A DNA stretch of 49,246 nucleotides from Pirellulales bacterium. Lineage in GTDB: Bacteria > Planctomycetota > Planctomycetia > Pirellulales > JAICIG01. The notes under the pieces are model-generated. The model searched no databases. It worked only from the letters and a program-made list of their open reading frames with translations, and had not been told where the DNA came from. The translations under genes and the position numbers were made by a program. Where the stretch lies: contig JAICLL010000029.1 of the NCBI GenBank assembly GCA_025927475.1, forward strand, positions 1 through 49,246, given 5' to 3'. Below are positions 17,042-25,140 of the stretch, piece by piece (the first letter of the stretch is position 1; each line of letters opens with the position of its first letter).

Positions 17042-17374
17042 TCGCGCGCCTGCGATGATGAAAGCGGTGAAAACCGCATACGTGTGAAACAGCATGGCGG
17101 TCTGGTTACCCAAAATGCCTCGCCCTTGGCCGCTATGTGACCGGCAAGGACGCGTTGATCTTCAAAGATCTGGCCCTGTACGGCACCGCCACGGTGCTGT
17201 CGGACGTCACAGGGCAGTCGAACTACGTCACCGACGTGTATCTCGGGCCTGGCATGCGTTTCGGCATGGGAAAAGATCAGAAGCTGGGCCGTATCGTTCG
17301 CGATTCAAGCGCCGGTCACAGGTCCTCAGTCGTGCTCCTGGCAACCGAGCTTCTCGGCGCTGTACAAGTATTGA
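17042..17374 (+). pseudogene. Twice-frameshifted 3' remnant of an exported beta-barrel-like gene
   Basis: Three overlapping open segments join into one plausible protein end. Frame 2 gives GENRIRVKQHGGLVTQNASPLA and hits a stop at about 17138. Frame 1 takes over with LGRYVTGKDALIFKDLALYG through GPGMRFGMGKDQK. From 17285 frame 2 resumes with WAVSFAIQAPVTGPQ and ends LYKY-stop at 17374. The two shifts compensate, so the ancestral gene had a single frame. Alternating hydrophobic strands and a final aromatic residue suggest an outer-membrane-type barrel C-terminus, though I do not recognise the family. Nothing upstream (16799-17041) reads as its 5' part. It is either a decayed fragment or carries two sequencing indels. 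Confidence 0.6.
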
Positions 17375-17515
17375 GCGCTCGTGGCACGACGATGAGCGAT
17401 GCCCTTCCCACGCGGATCGACGTAACGCCTTGTGCCGAGCAGGCACGACAGTTGCGTGCCGGCCGGCGCCGCCGCGACGATCAATTTCCCACGCACGTTG
17501 GCCCGCGCCGAACCG

Positions 17516-18688
17516 ATGACCTTTCTGCTTGTTTTTTCCGGGCTGTTGCTGACAGCGGTGCTCGTTTCGCAATGGAGCGCGCGAAGCATTCTGTCGAGCA
17601 CCGTGCTGTTTCTGGCCGCGGGCATCCTTTGCAGCCGCGCGGCGCTGGGAGTCATCGCTTTCGATCCCGGCGACCCGGTGGTTTCCACGCTCGCCGAAGT
17701 GGCGCTGTTCAGCGTACTTTTCACCGAAGGGGCGAAAATCAAGCTCGCCGATCTTTGCTCGGCCTGGCGATTGCCGGGCAGGGCGCTGTTGCTCGGCATG
17801 CCTCTGTTCTTCGCCGCCACCTGTTTGCTGGCCCGGCTGGTGCTTGAATTCGACTGGCCGCGAAGTTGCCTGCTTGCGGCGGTGCTTAGCCCGACCGACC
17901 CGGTGTTTGCCGCGGCGGTGGTGGGGCGGAAAGAAGTTCCGTTTCGCGTGCGGCATTTGTTGAACGTCGAGAGCGGCGTCAACGACGGACTGGCGCTGCC
18001 GGCCGTGGTGCTGCTTCTCGAGCTGTATGGCGGCGAGTCGACGAGTCCGGCGGTCTTGGCGGCGCGGCTGGCATCGGGGCTGGGCATCGGCGCCGCGACC
18101 GCGTTGGTCGCGTCTTGGCTCGAGCGAGTCCCCGTCTTCGGCGCGGCGTCTCAACACCGGCCGCTGTTCGGCCTGGCGGTCGGCTTGCTGATCTTTGCCT
18201 TGTCGAAGGCGGCTGGCGCCAACGAGTATCTGGCCGCCTTTGCCGGCGGCATCGGCCTGGCCAACGCCCACCGCGGATTGTCGGCCGATTTCTCAGGCCT
18301 CGGCCAGCAGTTGACTGAATCGCTAAAGCTGGCGGCCGTGCTGGCGTTCGCGTCGTTGCTTAGCCCGGAATTGATCGGCCAACTATCGGGCCGCGACTGC
18401 CTTTTCGCGCTTTTGGCTCTGTTGGCGGTGAGGCCCGTCGTCATTCCGATCGTGCTTTGGCGCAGCCAGCTCGACTGGCGCGAGCGCCTCGTGGCCGGCT
18501 GGTTTGGCCCCAAGGGATTCGCTTCGGTCGTCTATGGCGTGATGGTGTTTCGTTCGAGTGTGCCCGATGGCGAGCGTCTGTTCATGATCATCTCGCTCGT
18601 CATCGCCGGCTCGATGGTGGTTCATTCGTCAACCGATCATCTCGTGGTGCGATGGTTCGACCGAAATGAGCAGCCGCCGCCGGGCTAG
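17516..18688 (+). CDS. Cation:proton antiporter, CPA1/NhaP-like
   Basis: The 390-residue polytopic membrane protein has about 12 helices. The core motif of CPA1 exchangers is evident: LSPTDPVFAAAVV, then LLNVESGVNDGLALPAVVLL, with the conserved Asn-Asp pair of the ion-binding site. Late helices contain WFGPKGFASVVYGV. It would exchange Na+ or K+ for protons across the cytoplasmic membrane; ion preference is not readable. There is no C-terminal RCK/TrkA domain. ATG 17516 (MTFLLVFSGLLL) starts at the first helix; an in-frame extension to 17432 would add a charged stretch and is less likely. Confidence 0.9.
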   Translation: MTFLLVFSGLLLTAVLVSQWSARSILSSTVLFLAAGILCSRAALGVIAFDPGDPVVSTLAEVALFSVLFTEGAKIKLADLCSAWRLPGRALLLGMPLFFAATCLLARLVLEFDWPRSCLLAAVLSPTDPVFAAAVVGRKEVPFRVRHLLNVESGVNDGLALPAVVLLLELYGGESTSPAVLAARLASGLGIGAATALVASWLERVPVFGAASQHRPLFGLAVGLLIFALSKAAGANEYLAAFAGGIGLANAHRGLSADFSGLGQQLTESLKLAAVLAFASLLSPELIGQLSGRDCLFALLALLAVRPVVIPIVLWRSQLDWRERLVAGWFGPKGFASVVYGVMVFRSSVPDGERLFMIISLVIAGSMVVHSSTDHLVVRWFDRNEQPPPG

Positions 18689-18817
18689 CATGCACGACGT
18701 CCAGTTGGCCGACAGCGTGGATTGACGTTTGCCGGCATTGGGGGCCTGCGCCGCGGCAGAAACGCTGATCACGTCGCGCGGCTGGCTGGCATGATTCGCG
18801 GTCGCCGGCAACTTCAT
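18629..18817 (-). CDS. Possible 62-aa small protein
   Basis: An ATG at 18817 is preceded by an unusually good ribosome-binding site (GGAAGGAGAGACGCCG just upstream), opening a 62-codon frame starting MKLPATANHAS. Its last 60 nt overlap the antiporter gene tail to tail. No domain, signal or membrane segment is visible. The strong ribosome-binding site is the only evidence, so treat it as tentative. The rest of the 18689-18935 gap shows no other gene. Confidence 0.3.
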   Translation of the reverse strand: MKLPATANHASQPRDVISVSAAAQAPNAGKRQSTLSANWTSCMLARRRLLISVEPSHHEMIG

Positions 18818-18935
18818 CGGCGTCTCTCCTTCCGTTTTCACGCGATTTTAACGCGTCGAGCATCAAGCTCTAACGCGCCCCCGGCAGAATCTTGCCAGTG
18901 GAAGCAACAACATATCTCAAAGCGAGGAGCAAAAC

Positions 18936-20177
18936 ATGAGAGTCAGACGAAACGGATTCACACTGGTCGAGCTGCTGGTGGTGATTGCCATCATCGGCCT
19001 TTTGGCGGCGCTGCTTGTGCCCGCGGTGCAGCGGGCGCGCGAGGCGGCAAACCGAAACACGTGCGCCAACAACTTGAAACAGATCGGACTGGGCATTCAC
19101 CTGTTTAGCGACAACTACAAGCGTTTCCCGCCCACCGGCGAGGGCACGAGCTACCAGGGCGGCGTGATCGGCACTCCCAATCCTTCGTCCCAATTCCAGC
19201 AGCCGGCGTTTCCGAGCAAGGGCGGCTGGGCCGCGTCCGTTGGCGCAACGACCATCAGCCCCGTCACCTTCTTTGACGCGCCGGTGATCGACGGCGCCAC
19301 CGGACTGGCCGGCGTTGGCGGCTACGTGGCACTCGGCAAATCGCAATCGGCGCGCGGCGGCTACTCGGCGCTGTATTACATTTTGCCCTACATCGATCAG
19401 CAGGAGGTGTTCGACACCGTCGATAATCGCTATTTCTACAACAACACGGCCCAGCAGCCCGCCGCCACGAATCCCTCGGTCGGCATGCCCGGCACTCAGG
19501 TCATTCCCACCTATCTCTGCCCCACCAATCCTCTGCGCCCGAAAAGCGGGCTCGACTCGATGGGTTATGGCTACACCGACTATGGGGCGACGGTTTATAC
19601 GGACATCGATCCGACCGGGACGACCTGGAAGAGCCCGAATTGGCGGATCAGCGGCGGCCTGCACAGCGGGGGCAGTTCGCCTGCCGAGATTGTTGATGGC
19701 CTGAGCAAGACCATTGCCTTTGCCGAAGATTCGGGGCGGAACGAGTCGATGCCCGGCGCCTACCCCGACCCCTTGGGCGGCGCCACCGTTCCCAGCGGCG
19801 AAACGAAACGGGCTTTTTGGCGATGGATTGAAGCCGACAACGGATTCGGCGTGAACGGAGCGCCGAACAATCCGTCGCTGGCAGGTCCCGCCTATAGCGC
19901 CAGCGACGCCACCGCCGTCAAGTCGACGCTCAACCGAGCGATCAACAACAATTCGTTGCCGCTGGGTGGACCGGCCACGTGCGAGTGGAACAGCACCGCG
20001 CATTGTGGACCGAACGACGAAATTTTCAGTTGGCACGGGCCGGGGGCGAACGCGGTGTTCCTGGACGGGCATGTGACGTTTCTCTCGCAAGACATCCAGC
20101 CGCTAGTGCTGCGATATCTGGTGAGTTCGGCGGAAAAAGTGAGTCCCTCGACGGTCGATGGATTCAGCGATTACTAA
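18936..20177 (+). CDS. DUF1559 pseudopilin-like protein
   Basis: The 413-residue protein begins with a prepilin peptidase site and hydrophobic helix ([29 protein letters not shown]). It has the DUF1559 core [23 protein letters not shown] and ends with the family motif [17 protein letters not shown]. It is predicted to be exported, cleaved before Phe and assembled or anchored by its helix. The ribosome-binding site GCGAGGAGC lies 6-12 nt before ATG 18936. A second DUF1559 gene follows after 50 nt that contain a dispersed repeat. The two share block order ([11 protein letters not shown] / [22 protein letters not shown] / NALPLGGPPGC), so they are tandem paralogues. Confidence 0.95.
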   Translation: MRVRRNGFTLVELLVVIAIIGLLAALLVPAVQRAREAANRNTCANNLKQIGLGIHLFSDNYKRFPPTGEGTSYQGGVIGTPNPSSQFQQPAFPSKGGWAASVGATTISPVTFFDAPVIDGATGLAGVGGYVALGKSQSARGGYSALYYILPYIDQQEVFDTVDNRYFYNNTAQQPAATNPSVGMPGTQVIPTYLCPTNPLRPKSGLDSMGYGYTDYGATVYTDIDPTGTTWKSPNWRISGGLHSGGSSPAEIVDGLSKTIAFAEDSGRNESMPGAYPDPLGGATVPSGETKRAFWRWIEADNGFGVNGAPNNPSLAGPAYSASDATAVKSTLNRAINNNSLPLGGPATCEWNSTAHCGPNDEIFSWHGPGANAVFLDGHVTFLSQDIQPLVLRYLVSSAEKVSPSTVDGFSDY

Positions 20178-20208
20178 GGTGGGACTCGCTTCGCTCGGCC
20201 CACCCTAC
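20178..20208 (+). repeat. Dispersed repeat, GGTGGGACTCGCTTCGCTCG family
   Basis: A single arm (GGTGGGACTCGCTTCGCTCG then GCCCACCCTAC) fills most of the 50-nt gap between two DUF1559 genes. The same sequence occurs as both arms of an inverted repeat at 32773-32876 and as a degenerate copy near 36700. Confidence 0.9.
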
Positions 20209-20227
20209 ACGCTCAAGGATCATTCCC

Positions 20228-21334
20228 ATGATTGTCTTAAAGCACCGCACGGACCGCGCGGGGCTGAGCATCATCGAGGTGTTGGTGGTCGTTTCCATCG
20301 TGGGACTCCTGCTGGCTTTGGTGTTGCCGGCGGTGCAGGCGGCCCGCGAATCGAGCCGCCGCACCAACTGCGGCAACCAGCTCAGGCAAATCGGTACGGG
20401 CATGCTGCACTTCGAGCAAGTCAACAGCCGGTTGCCGTCGGGTGGAGAAGGCGCCGACTACTCGGTCAATCCGCCGGCGACCGTGTTTGAACTGCGGTCG
20501 ACGTTCACTCACGTTGTCCCGTACCTGGAAGAGGCATACCTGGCGGCGCAGATCAATCCCGCCTTCGCCTACAACGACGCGGCCTGGCCCGACAACCAAC
20601 TGGCGGCCAAGACGGTCATTCCCACGTTTCTTTGCCCGAGCACTGCGGTGCGCATCGACGACCCGAACGGGTATGGAACCACCGACTACATGCCGACAGT
20701 CTATACCGACATCGATCCGGTGACCGGCACGCGCAATCCTTTGAAGCGGGCCAACGGCGCGCTGCAACTGGGCGGCACGCCCGTGGCCAGAATCGTGGAC
20801 GGCCTGAGCCGCACCATCGCCATCGCCGAAGACGCGGGTCGCAATTGGCAAGTCGGCCCGCTGGCGACGTCGCCGCTGCCGCCCGATCCGGTTTTCAGCG
20901 GCGGCGTGGGGCCGGTTTGGAACGGCTCGCGCGCGGTGACGTACGCTCAGTGGTGTGCGGCCCACAACTTGGCGCCGGGCGGTTTGCCCGCTGGCGAATC
21001 GCCCACCCCTGGCGCGCATCGGGTGATCAATCGCTGGGCCGAGCCGGCCAGCGCTGGCGGAATATCGGGGCAGGCCAACAGCACCGCCGCGGACCTTCTG
21101 CCGCCGATCAATGGCAACGCCCTGCCGTTGGGCGGTCCACCGGGCTGCCCCTGGACTCAACTGAATTGCGGTCCGAACGAAGAAATCTGGAGTTGGCACC
21201 CGCACGGGGCGAACGTGCTGATGTGCGATGGCTCCGTGACATTGATCGGGCAGCAGATTGATCCGCCTGTATTGCGGAAGCTAGTCACCGCCGAGGAGCG
21301 CGTGCCCTATGACGATCGCGAGGTGCCGAAGTAG
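20228..21334 (+). CDS. DUF1559 pseudopilin-like protein
   Basis: The 368-residue product has a prepilin N-terminus a little further in than usual (GLSIIEVLVVVSIVGLLLALVLPAVQAARESS), followed by TNCGNQLRQIGTGMLHFEQ. It ends with the DUF1559 hallmark HGANVLMCDGSVTLIGQQ. ATG 20228 is chosen because extension upstream in this frame overlaps the preceding DUF1559 gene on another frame. It is a tandem paralogue of 18936-20177. The exported location and the pseudopilin-like N-terminus are established for the family; the assembled structure and function are not. Confidence 0.94.
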   Translation: MIVLKHRTDRAGLSIIEVLVVVSIVGLLLALVLPAVQAARESSRRTNCGNQLRQIGTGMLHFEQVNSRLPSGGEGADYSVNPPATVFELRSTFTHVVPYLEEAYLAAQINPAFAYNDAAWPDNQLAAKTVIPTFLCPSTAVRIDDPNGYGTTDYMPTVYTDIDPVTGTRNPLKRANGALQLGGTPVARIVDGLSRTIAIAEDAGRNWQVGPLATSPLPPDPVFSGGVGPVWNGSRAVTYAQWCAAHNLAPGGLPAGESPTPGAHRVINRWAEPASAGGISGQANSTAADLLPPINGNALPLGGPPGCPWTQLNCGPNEEIWSWHPHGANVLMCDGSVTLIGQQIDPPVLRKLVTAEERVPYDDREVPK

Positions 21335-21390
21335 CCTATTGCTTGATTGCGGAGAATGCCGCAAGGATGGAATCGACCCCTCGGTTTCCA

Positions 21391-21455
21391 TATAATCACC
21401 TCTCGATGGGCATTGCGACCGCTGGAACCAGACTTTTATGGCCACCATTCAAGGC
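21391..21455 (+). promoter_or_regulatory. Promoter/leader repeat, copy A (upstream of small membrane gene)
   Basis: TATAAT (21391-21396) lies 17 nt before GGGCATTGCGACCGCTGGAA, followed by a near-constant stretch through TTTTATGGCCACCATTCAAG. Copy B at 21796 has the same elements at the same spacing. Within it ATG 21438 opens a 10-codon frame, MATIQGFAVR-stop. No convincing -35 box was found. Confidence 0.6.
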
Positions 21456-21497
21456 TTCGCGGTGCGGTAAGCCCCAATTCCCCCCGAGGGCGCTGCC

Positions 21498-21692
21498 ATG
21501 ACGACCGAACCTCAACCAGAGCCCAGCAAGGCAAAGCCGCCATCGCCGTATTGGTGGCTTCTAATGCTGCCGATCATGGGAATTGCCGGAAGCCTGAGTG
21601 CCGATTATGGCCCGTGGCCAATGTTCATTGGAATCGGCTGCATCTTCGCGCTGTTCAAGAAAATGCAGCCGCCAAAGAAGCCCATCAAATAA
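21498..21692 (+). CDS. Small membrane protein (64 aa)
   Basis: A Pro/Lys-rich cytoplasmic-looking head (TEPQPEPSKAKPPSPYW) is followed by two short hydrophobic helices (WLLMLPIMGIAGSL and PMFIGIGCIFALF) and a basic tail (KKMQPPKKPIK). I do not recognise a family. The gene is preceded by a promoter/leader sequence that is duplicated in front of the BASS transporter downstream, so the two may respond to the same signal. The coding potential is supported by a clear amphipathic layout and a fitting upstream region, not by homology. The 194 nt after it, up to copy B, hold nothing else recognisable. Confidence 0.6.
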   Translation: MTTEPQPEPSKAKPPSPYWWLLMLPIMGIAGSLSADYGPWPMFIGIGCIFALFKKMQPPKKPIK

Positions 21693-21795
21693 CTGCCCGC
21701 CTTCCACGCCCCCCTCCCCGAATCTGCCTATTCCGTGGGAAGTAGCATCACACTACGCGACGCACCGTTGGGTGGATCTATCAGCGGCTATCTCA

Positions 21796-21862
21796 TAGAA
21801 TGATTTCTCAACGGGCATTGCGACCGCTGGAACCAAAGTTTTATGGCCACGATTGAAGGCTG
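21796..21862 (+). promoter_or_regulatory. Promoter/leader repeat, copy B (upstream of BASS transporter)
   Basis: TAGAAT (21796-21801) lies 17 nt before GGGCATTGCGACCGCTGGAA, as in copy A, and the match continues to TTTTATGGCCACGATTGAAG. ATG 21843 opens MATIEGW and runs past the transporter start in another frame. The copy ends about 25 nt before the transporter ATG. Confidence 0.6.
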
Positions 21863-21886
21863 GCTTGCGGCAGGGGAGGACACACG

Positions 21887-22963
21887 ATGCCCGTTAGCCG
21901 ACTGGCCAGCCGCGTCTCGCACTTCATCCATGAAAAGTTCATCTGGTTCTTGCTGGCGTCGTATGCCTTGGCGGCGGTTTTGCCCGGCTTCGGGCTTTGG
22001 CTGCGCGACGTATCGCTAGGACAAATCAGCTTGTGGGGCGGCGGCACGCGCGTCTCGCTGAGCATGCTGATGCTCTCGTTTCTGCTTCTCAACGCGGGAC
22101 TGGGCGTCGACCCGGTACAGTTGAAGCTGCTCTTCAAAAGCCCGGTGGCCTTGTTGGCCGGATTGGCCGCGAACCTGTTGATTCCCATCGCCTTCATCTT
22201 CGCCGTGACGCAGATCATGCGCATCTGGCACAACCCCGATGAAGTGCAGAACATCCTCGTGGGCCTGGCGCTGGTGGCCTCGATGCCCATCGCCGGCTCG
22301 TCAACCGCCTGGTCGCAAAACGCCAATGGCAACATGGCGCTCAGCCTGGGGTTGGTGCTCTGCTCGACTTTCCTGAGCCCGGTGAGCACGCCGCTGGCCT
22401 TGCATTCGGTGGGCCTGATGACCACCGGCGATTATTCCGAAGACCTGCACGAACTGGCCTCGGGCGGCACGAACGCTTTTCTGGCGATCAGCGTCATTTT
22501 GCCGTCGCTCGTGGGCATCGGCATCCGCCTGGCGGCGGGCAAAGCGCCGATCGACGCCGCCAAGCCGCTGCTGAAGCTGGCCAATTTCTGCATCCTGTTC
22601 TTGCTGATCTATTCGAACGCCTCGATCTCGTTGCCCCAGGCGGTCGCCAGTCCCGATTACGACTTCTTGGCGGTGATGTTCGCCATCGCCATCAGTTTGT
22701 GCGGCGTGGCGTTCATCACCGGCTGGCTGTTGGCTCGGCTGTTGAACGCGCCGTCGGCCGATCAGGCGTCGCTGATGTTCGGCCTGGGCATGAACAACAA
22801 CGGCACCGGGTTGGTGCTGGCCTCGATGGCCTTGGCCAATCACCCGCGGGCGATGCTGCCGATCATTCTCTACAACCTGGTGCAGCACCTGGTGGCCGGC
22901 ACGGTCGACCGGCTGATGTTTGCCAAGCGCGACCTCACGCCAGGCCTTCCGCGCGATACTTGA
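21887..22963 (+). CDS. Bile acid:sodium symporter (BASS/SBF) family transporter
   Basis: The 358-residue, roughly ten-helix protein carries the two crossover regions of the BASS family: SMPIAGSSTAWSQNANGN and GLGMNNNGTGLVLAS. These contain the conserved small and polar residues around the sodium sites. It would import an organic anion with Na+ across the cytoplasmic membrane; bacterial members transport diverse substrates, so none is proposed. ATG 21887 (MPVSRLASR) has GGGGAGGA just upstream. The leader shared with the small membrane protein at 21498 suggests linked expression. The downstream neighbour is convergent, separated by 76 nt. Confidence 0.9.
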   Translation: MPVSRLASRVSHFIHEKFIWFLLASYALAAVLPGFGLWLRDVSLGQISLWGGGTRVSLSMLMLSFLLLNAGLGVDPVQLKLLFKSPVALLAGLAANLLIPIAFIFAVTQIMRIWHNPDEVQNILVGLALVASMPIAGSSTAWSQNANGNMALSLGLVLCSTFLSPVSTPLALHSVGLMTTGDYSEDLHELASGGTNAFLAISVILPSLVGIGIRLAAGKAPIDAAKPLLKLANFCILFLLIYSNASISLPQAVASPDYDFLAVMFAIAISLCGVAFITGWLLARLLNAPSADQASLMFGLGMNNNGTGLVLASMALANHPRAMLPIILYNLVQHLVAGTVDRLMFAKRDLTPGLPRDT

Positions 22964-23039
22964 TCACGCGCACGCTTTCGATGGTGATCCTTCCTTCGTC
23001 CACGGAAACGGATCTTCGACGCGATCATCCTTTGCTCCC

Positions 23040-23692
23040 TCAGCGCCGGCCGCCGCAGCACTTCTTGAATTTTTTACCGCTGCCGCAAGGACAGGGATCG
23101 TTCCGACCGACGCGGTCACGGCGCCCCTCGACGGGCGACGCCAAGGGTTCCCGCGGCGCCCTCTCGTCCGCACGCTTTGTGGCAGAAGTTGGGACGTCGT
23201 CCACAGCGGCGGCGTCCAGGTCGGTCGTGGACGAGACGGCTTGGCGGGCCGCTCCTGAAACGACGCCCAAGTCCGCAATGCTTCGATGGTATCGTCGATG
23301 CCCGTGAGAGGGCAGTTTGCCAGCTCCTCGCGCATCCCTGACTCACCGTTTTCAATGCTCGCTTCCACGAACTCCCGGCCGATGATGCCAAGATCGACCA
23401 GATCGCGGTCGAAGGCTTCGCGGAGTTCGCGCTCCGCCTCCATCGGCCACAGCGACGCCAAAACGCAGACAAGCCCGCCGATGATCTGGACATCTTTCTG
23501 CTCGATGGCCTGTGCCAACTGCCGGCCGAGCCGCTTCACCGCATCCTCGCGCATCATTCGTCCGTCGCGCACCAGATACACAAAACTTTCTGCCGCGGCC
23601 CACCGCACGTATTGGTTCAAGCGTGGTGATCGCGTTCGATGGGTCTTGGCCAAGGTCCTGGTGATCCAGATCAGGGTATAGCTTGGTGTCAA
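23040..23692 (-). pseudogene. Frameshifted DUF1186/SEC-C protein gene
   Basis: One frame (start 23692) encodes helical DUF1186-like repeats: NQYVRWAAAESFVYLVRDGR, then AERELREAFDRDLVDLGIIG and [15 protein letters not shown]. The frame then loses sense, while another frame takes over (from about 23270) with a linker and a perfect SEC-C zinc motif, [20 protein letters not shown], stopping at 23040. In intact family members these parts form one protein in this order, so a frameshift lies near 23245-23270. The N-terminal half of DUF1186 also seems to be missing. This is either a decayed gene or an assembly indel plus 5' truncation. No gene was seen in the 330 nt between 23693 and 24024. Confidence 0.75.
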
Positions 23693-24024
23693 TGGCGTTC
23701 ATGCAATTCGTCCCGCGTCAAATGTCATCCGAGCCCGTGCAGTGGCAGTCACCGGCGCGCTCATGCTGATTGTAACGTATGCCCCCGCCATTGAATCGAC
23801 GGTATGACACATCGCAAGCTCGATAGGGTCGAAAACGCGGCCCGCTTTCCCCTCGCGCACGTGTCGGGCTACTATCCCCGCGCCGGGGCACGCTACTTGA
23901 AGCCTGACAGCGTGGCTTTTACAATCCAAAACAGTTGAATTCTCTCGCCGTGTCGCTGGTTTACCGTGTCGCTCGTGTGCGGCCATCCGCGTCAAAGCAA
24001 TCCCCACTGCAAGTGACAAATTTC

Positions 24025-25140
24025 ATGCGAAACGCAACGTGCCTGGCGGGCTTGCTGCTGGCAATCGCCTGCTGCGGCTGTGATGCGGCCAAACAGAATC
24101 CCAACGGCGCCGAGGGCACGGATGCCGCCGATGTCTCATCCGGCGAACTGAAACGCATCATCCTGCTGACCAACGGCAACTCGCCCTATTGGGACACCGC
24201 CCGGGCCGGCTTGCAGGCCGCCGAAAAAGAGCTCGGCCTGGCCGAAGCCGGCTTGCGGGCCGTGGTCGAAGTGAACGGAGAGAGCACGCCCCGGGGCCAG
24301 ATCGACAAGCTGCGGCAGTTCGCCAGCCAGTCCGACATTGCCGCCGTGGGCGTTTCGGTGACCGACGCCGCCAATGCCGCCATCGCCGACGAAATGCGCA
24401 AGCTGCGCGAGCAGGGCATCGTGGTCATTACCGTCGATTCCGATATCGACCGCGAGTCGTTCCGCGACGCGCGATTCGCCTTTGTCGGCACCGATAACCT
24501 GATCGGCGGACGCGAGCTGGGCATCGCCGTCAAACATCTGCGGCCCGACGGCGGGCAGTATGTGACCTTTGTCGGACGCACCGGCGCGCAGAACGCCATC
24601 GAGCGCATCGGCGGTTTTAACGCAGGCGCCGGCGAAACGTTCCAATCGCTCGACAACATGGGCGACGAGAACGATCCCACCCGTGCCCGCGACAACGTGC
24701 GCAACGCCATCACCAACCACCCCGACTTGAACGTGCTGGTCGGCATCTGGTCGTACAACGCGCCGGCCATCGCCGACGTGGTGCAGCAACTTGGCCGCAA
24801 GCGTGACTTCGCCGTGGCGGTCTTCGACGCCGAGCCGCTGGCCGTCGATTACATGGACCAAGGCATGATCGACGTGATGGTGGTGCAAAATCCGTTTGAG
24901 ATGGGCTATCAAGGCGTGCGGCTGATGAAGGGCCTGGTGGAAAAAGACGAGGCGACCATCAACGAGTTGCTGCCGCACCATGCCGAAGACGGCGGCGATC
25001 TGTACGACACGGGGCTGAAGGTGGTTGTGCCCGACCAAGGCTCGCCGCTGGAAGCCGGCCAGTTCGGCCCCACCACCCAGTTTCTCAAGCTGGGCGAGTT
25101 CAAAGAGTGGCTGGCTAAATACGGGCTGCAAGGCTCATGA
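24025..25140 (+). CDS. Sugar-type ABC transporter substrate-binding lipoprotein
   Basis: The 371-residue protein starts with a lipoprotein signal (MRNATCLAGLLLAIACCGC, with the lipidated Cys in the CCGC context). It is then a periplasmic-binding type 1 fold: IILLTNGNSPYWDTARAGLQAAEKEL, ITVDSDIDRESFRDARFAFVGTDN, and the hinge region GIWSYNAPAIADVVQQLG. This matches ribose/galactose-type binding proteins. ATG 24025 is preferred over an in-frame codon at 23935 because it starts directly at the signal peptide. Its stop overlaps the permease start by 4 nt (ATGA). It would capture a sugar or related ligand outside the membrane; the ligand is not readable. Confidence 0.92.
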   Translation: MRNATCLAGLLLAIACCGCDAAKQNPNGAEGTDAADVSSGELKRIILLTNGNSPYWDTARAGLQAAEKELGLAEAGLRAVVEVNGESTPRGQIDKLRQFASQSDIAAVGVSVTDAANAAIADEMRKLREQGIVVITVDSDIDRESFRDARFAFVGTDNLIGGRELGIAVKHLRPDGGQYVTFVGRTGAQNAIERIGGFNAGAGETFQSLDNMGDENDPTRARDNVRNAITNHPDLNVLVGIWSYNAPAIADVVQQLGRKRDFAVAVFDAEPLAVDYMDQGMIDVMVVQNPFEMGYQGVRLMKGLVEKDEATINELLPHHAEDGGDLYDTGLKVVVPDQGSPLEAGQFGPTTQFLKLGEFKEWLAKYGLQGS

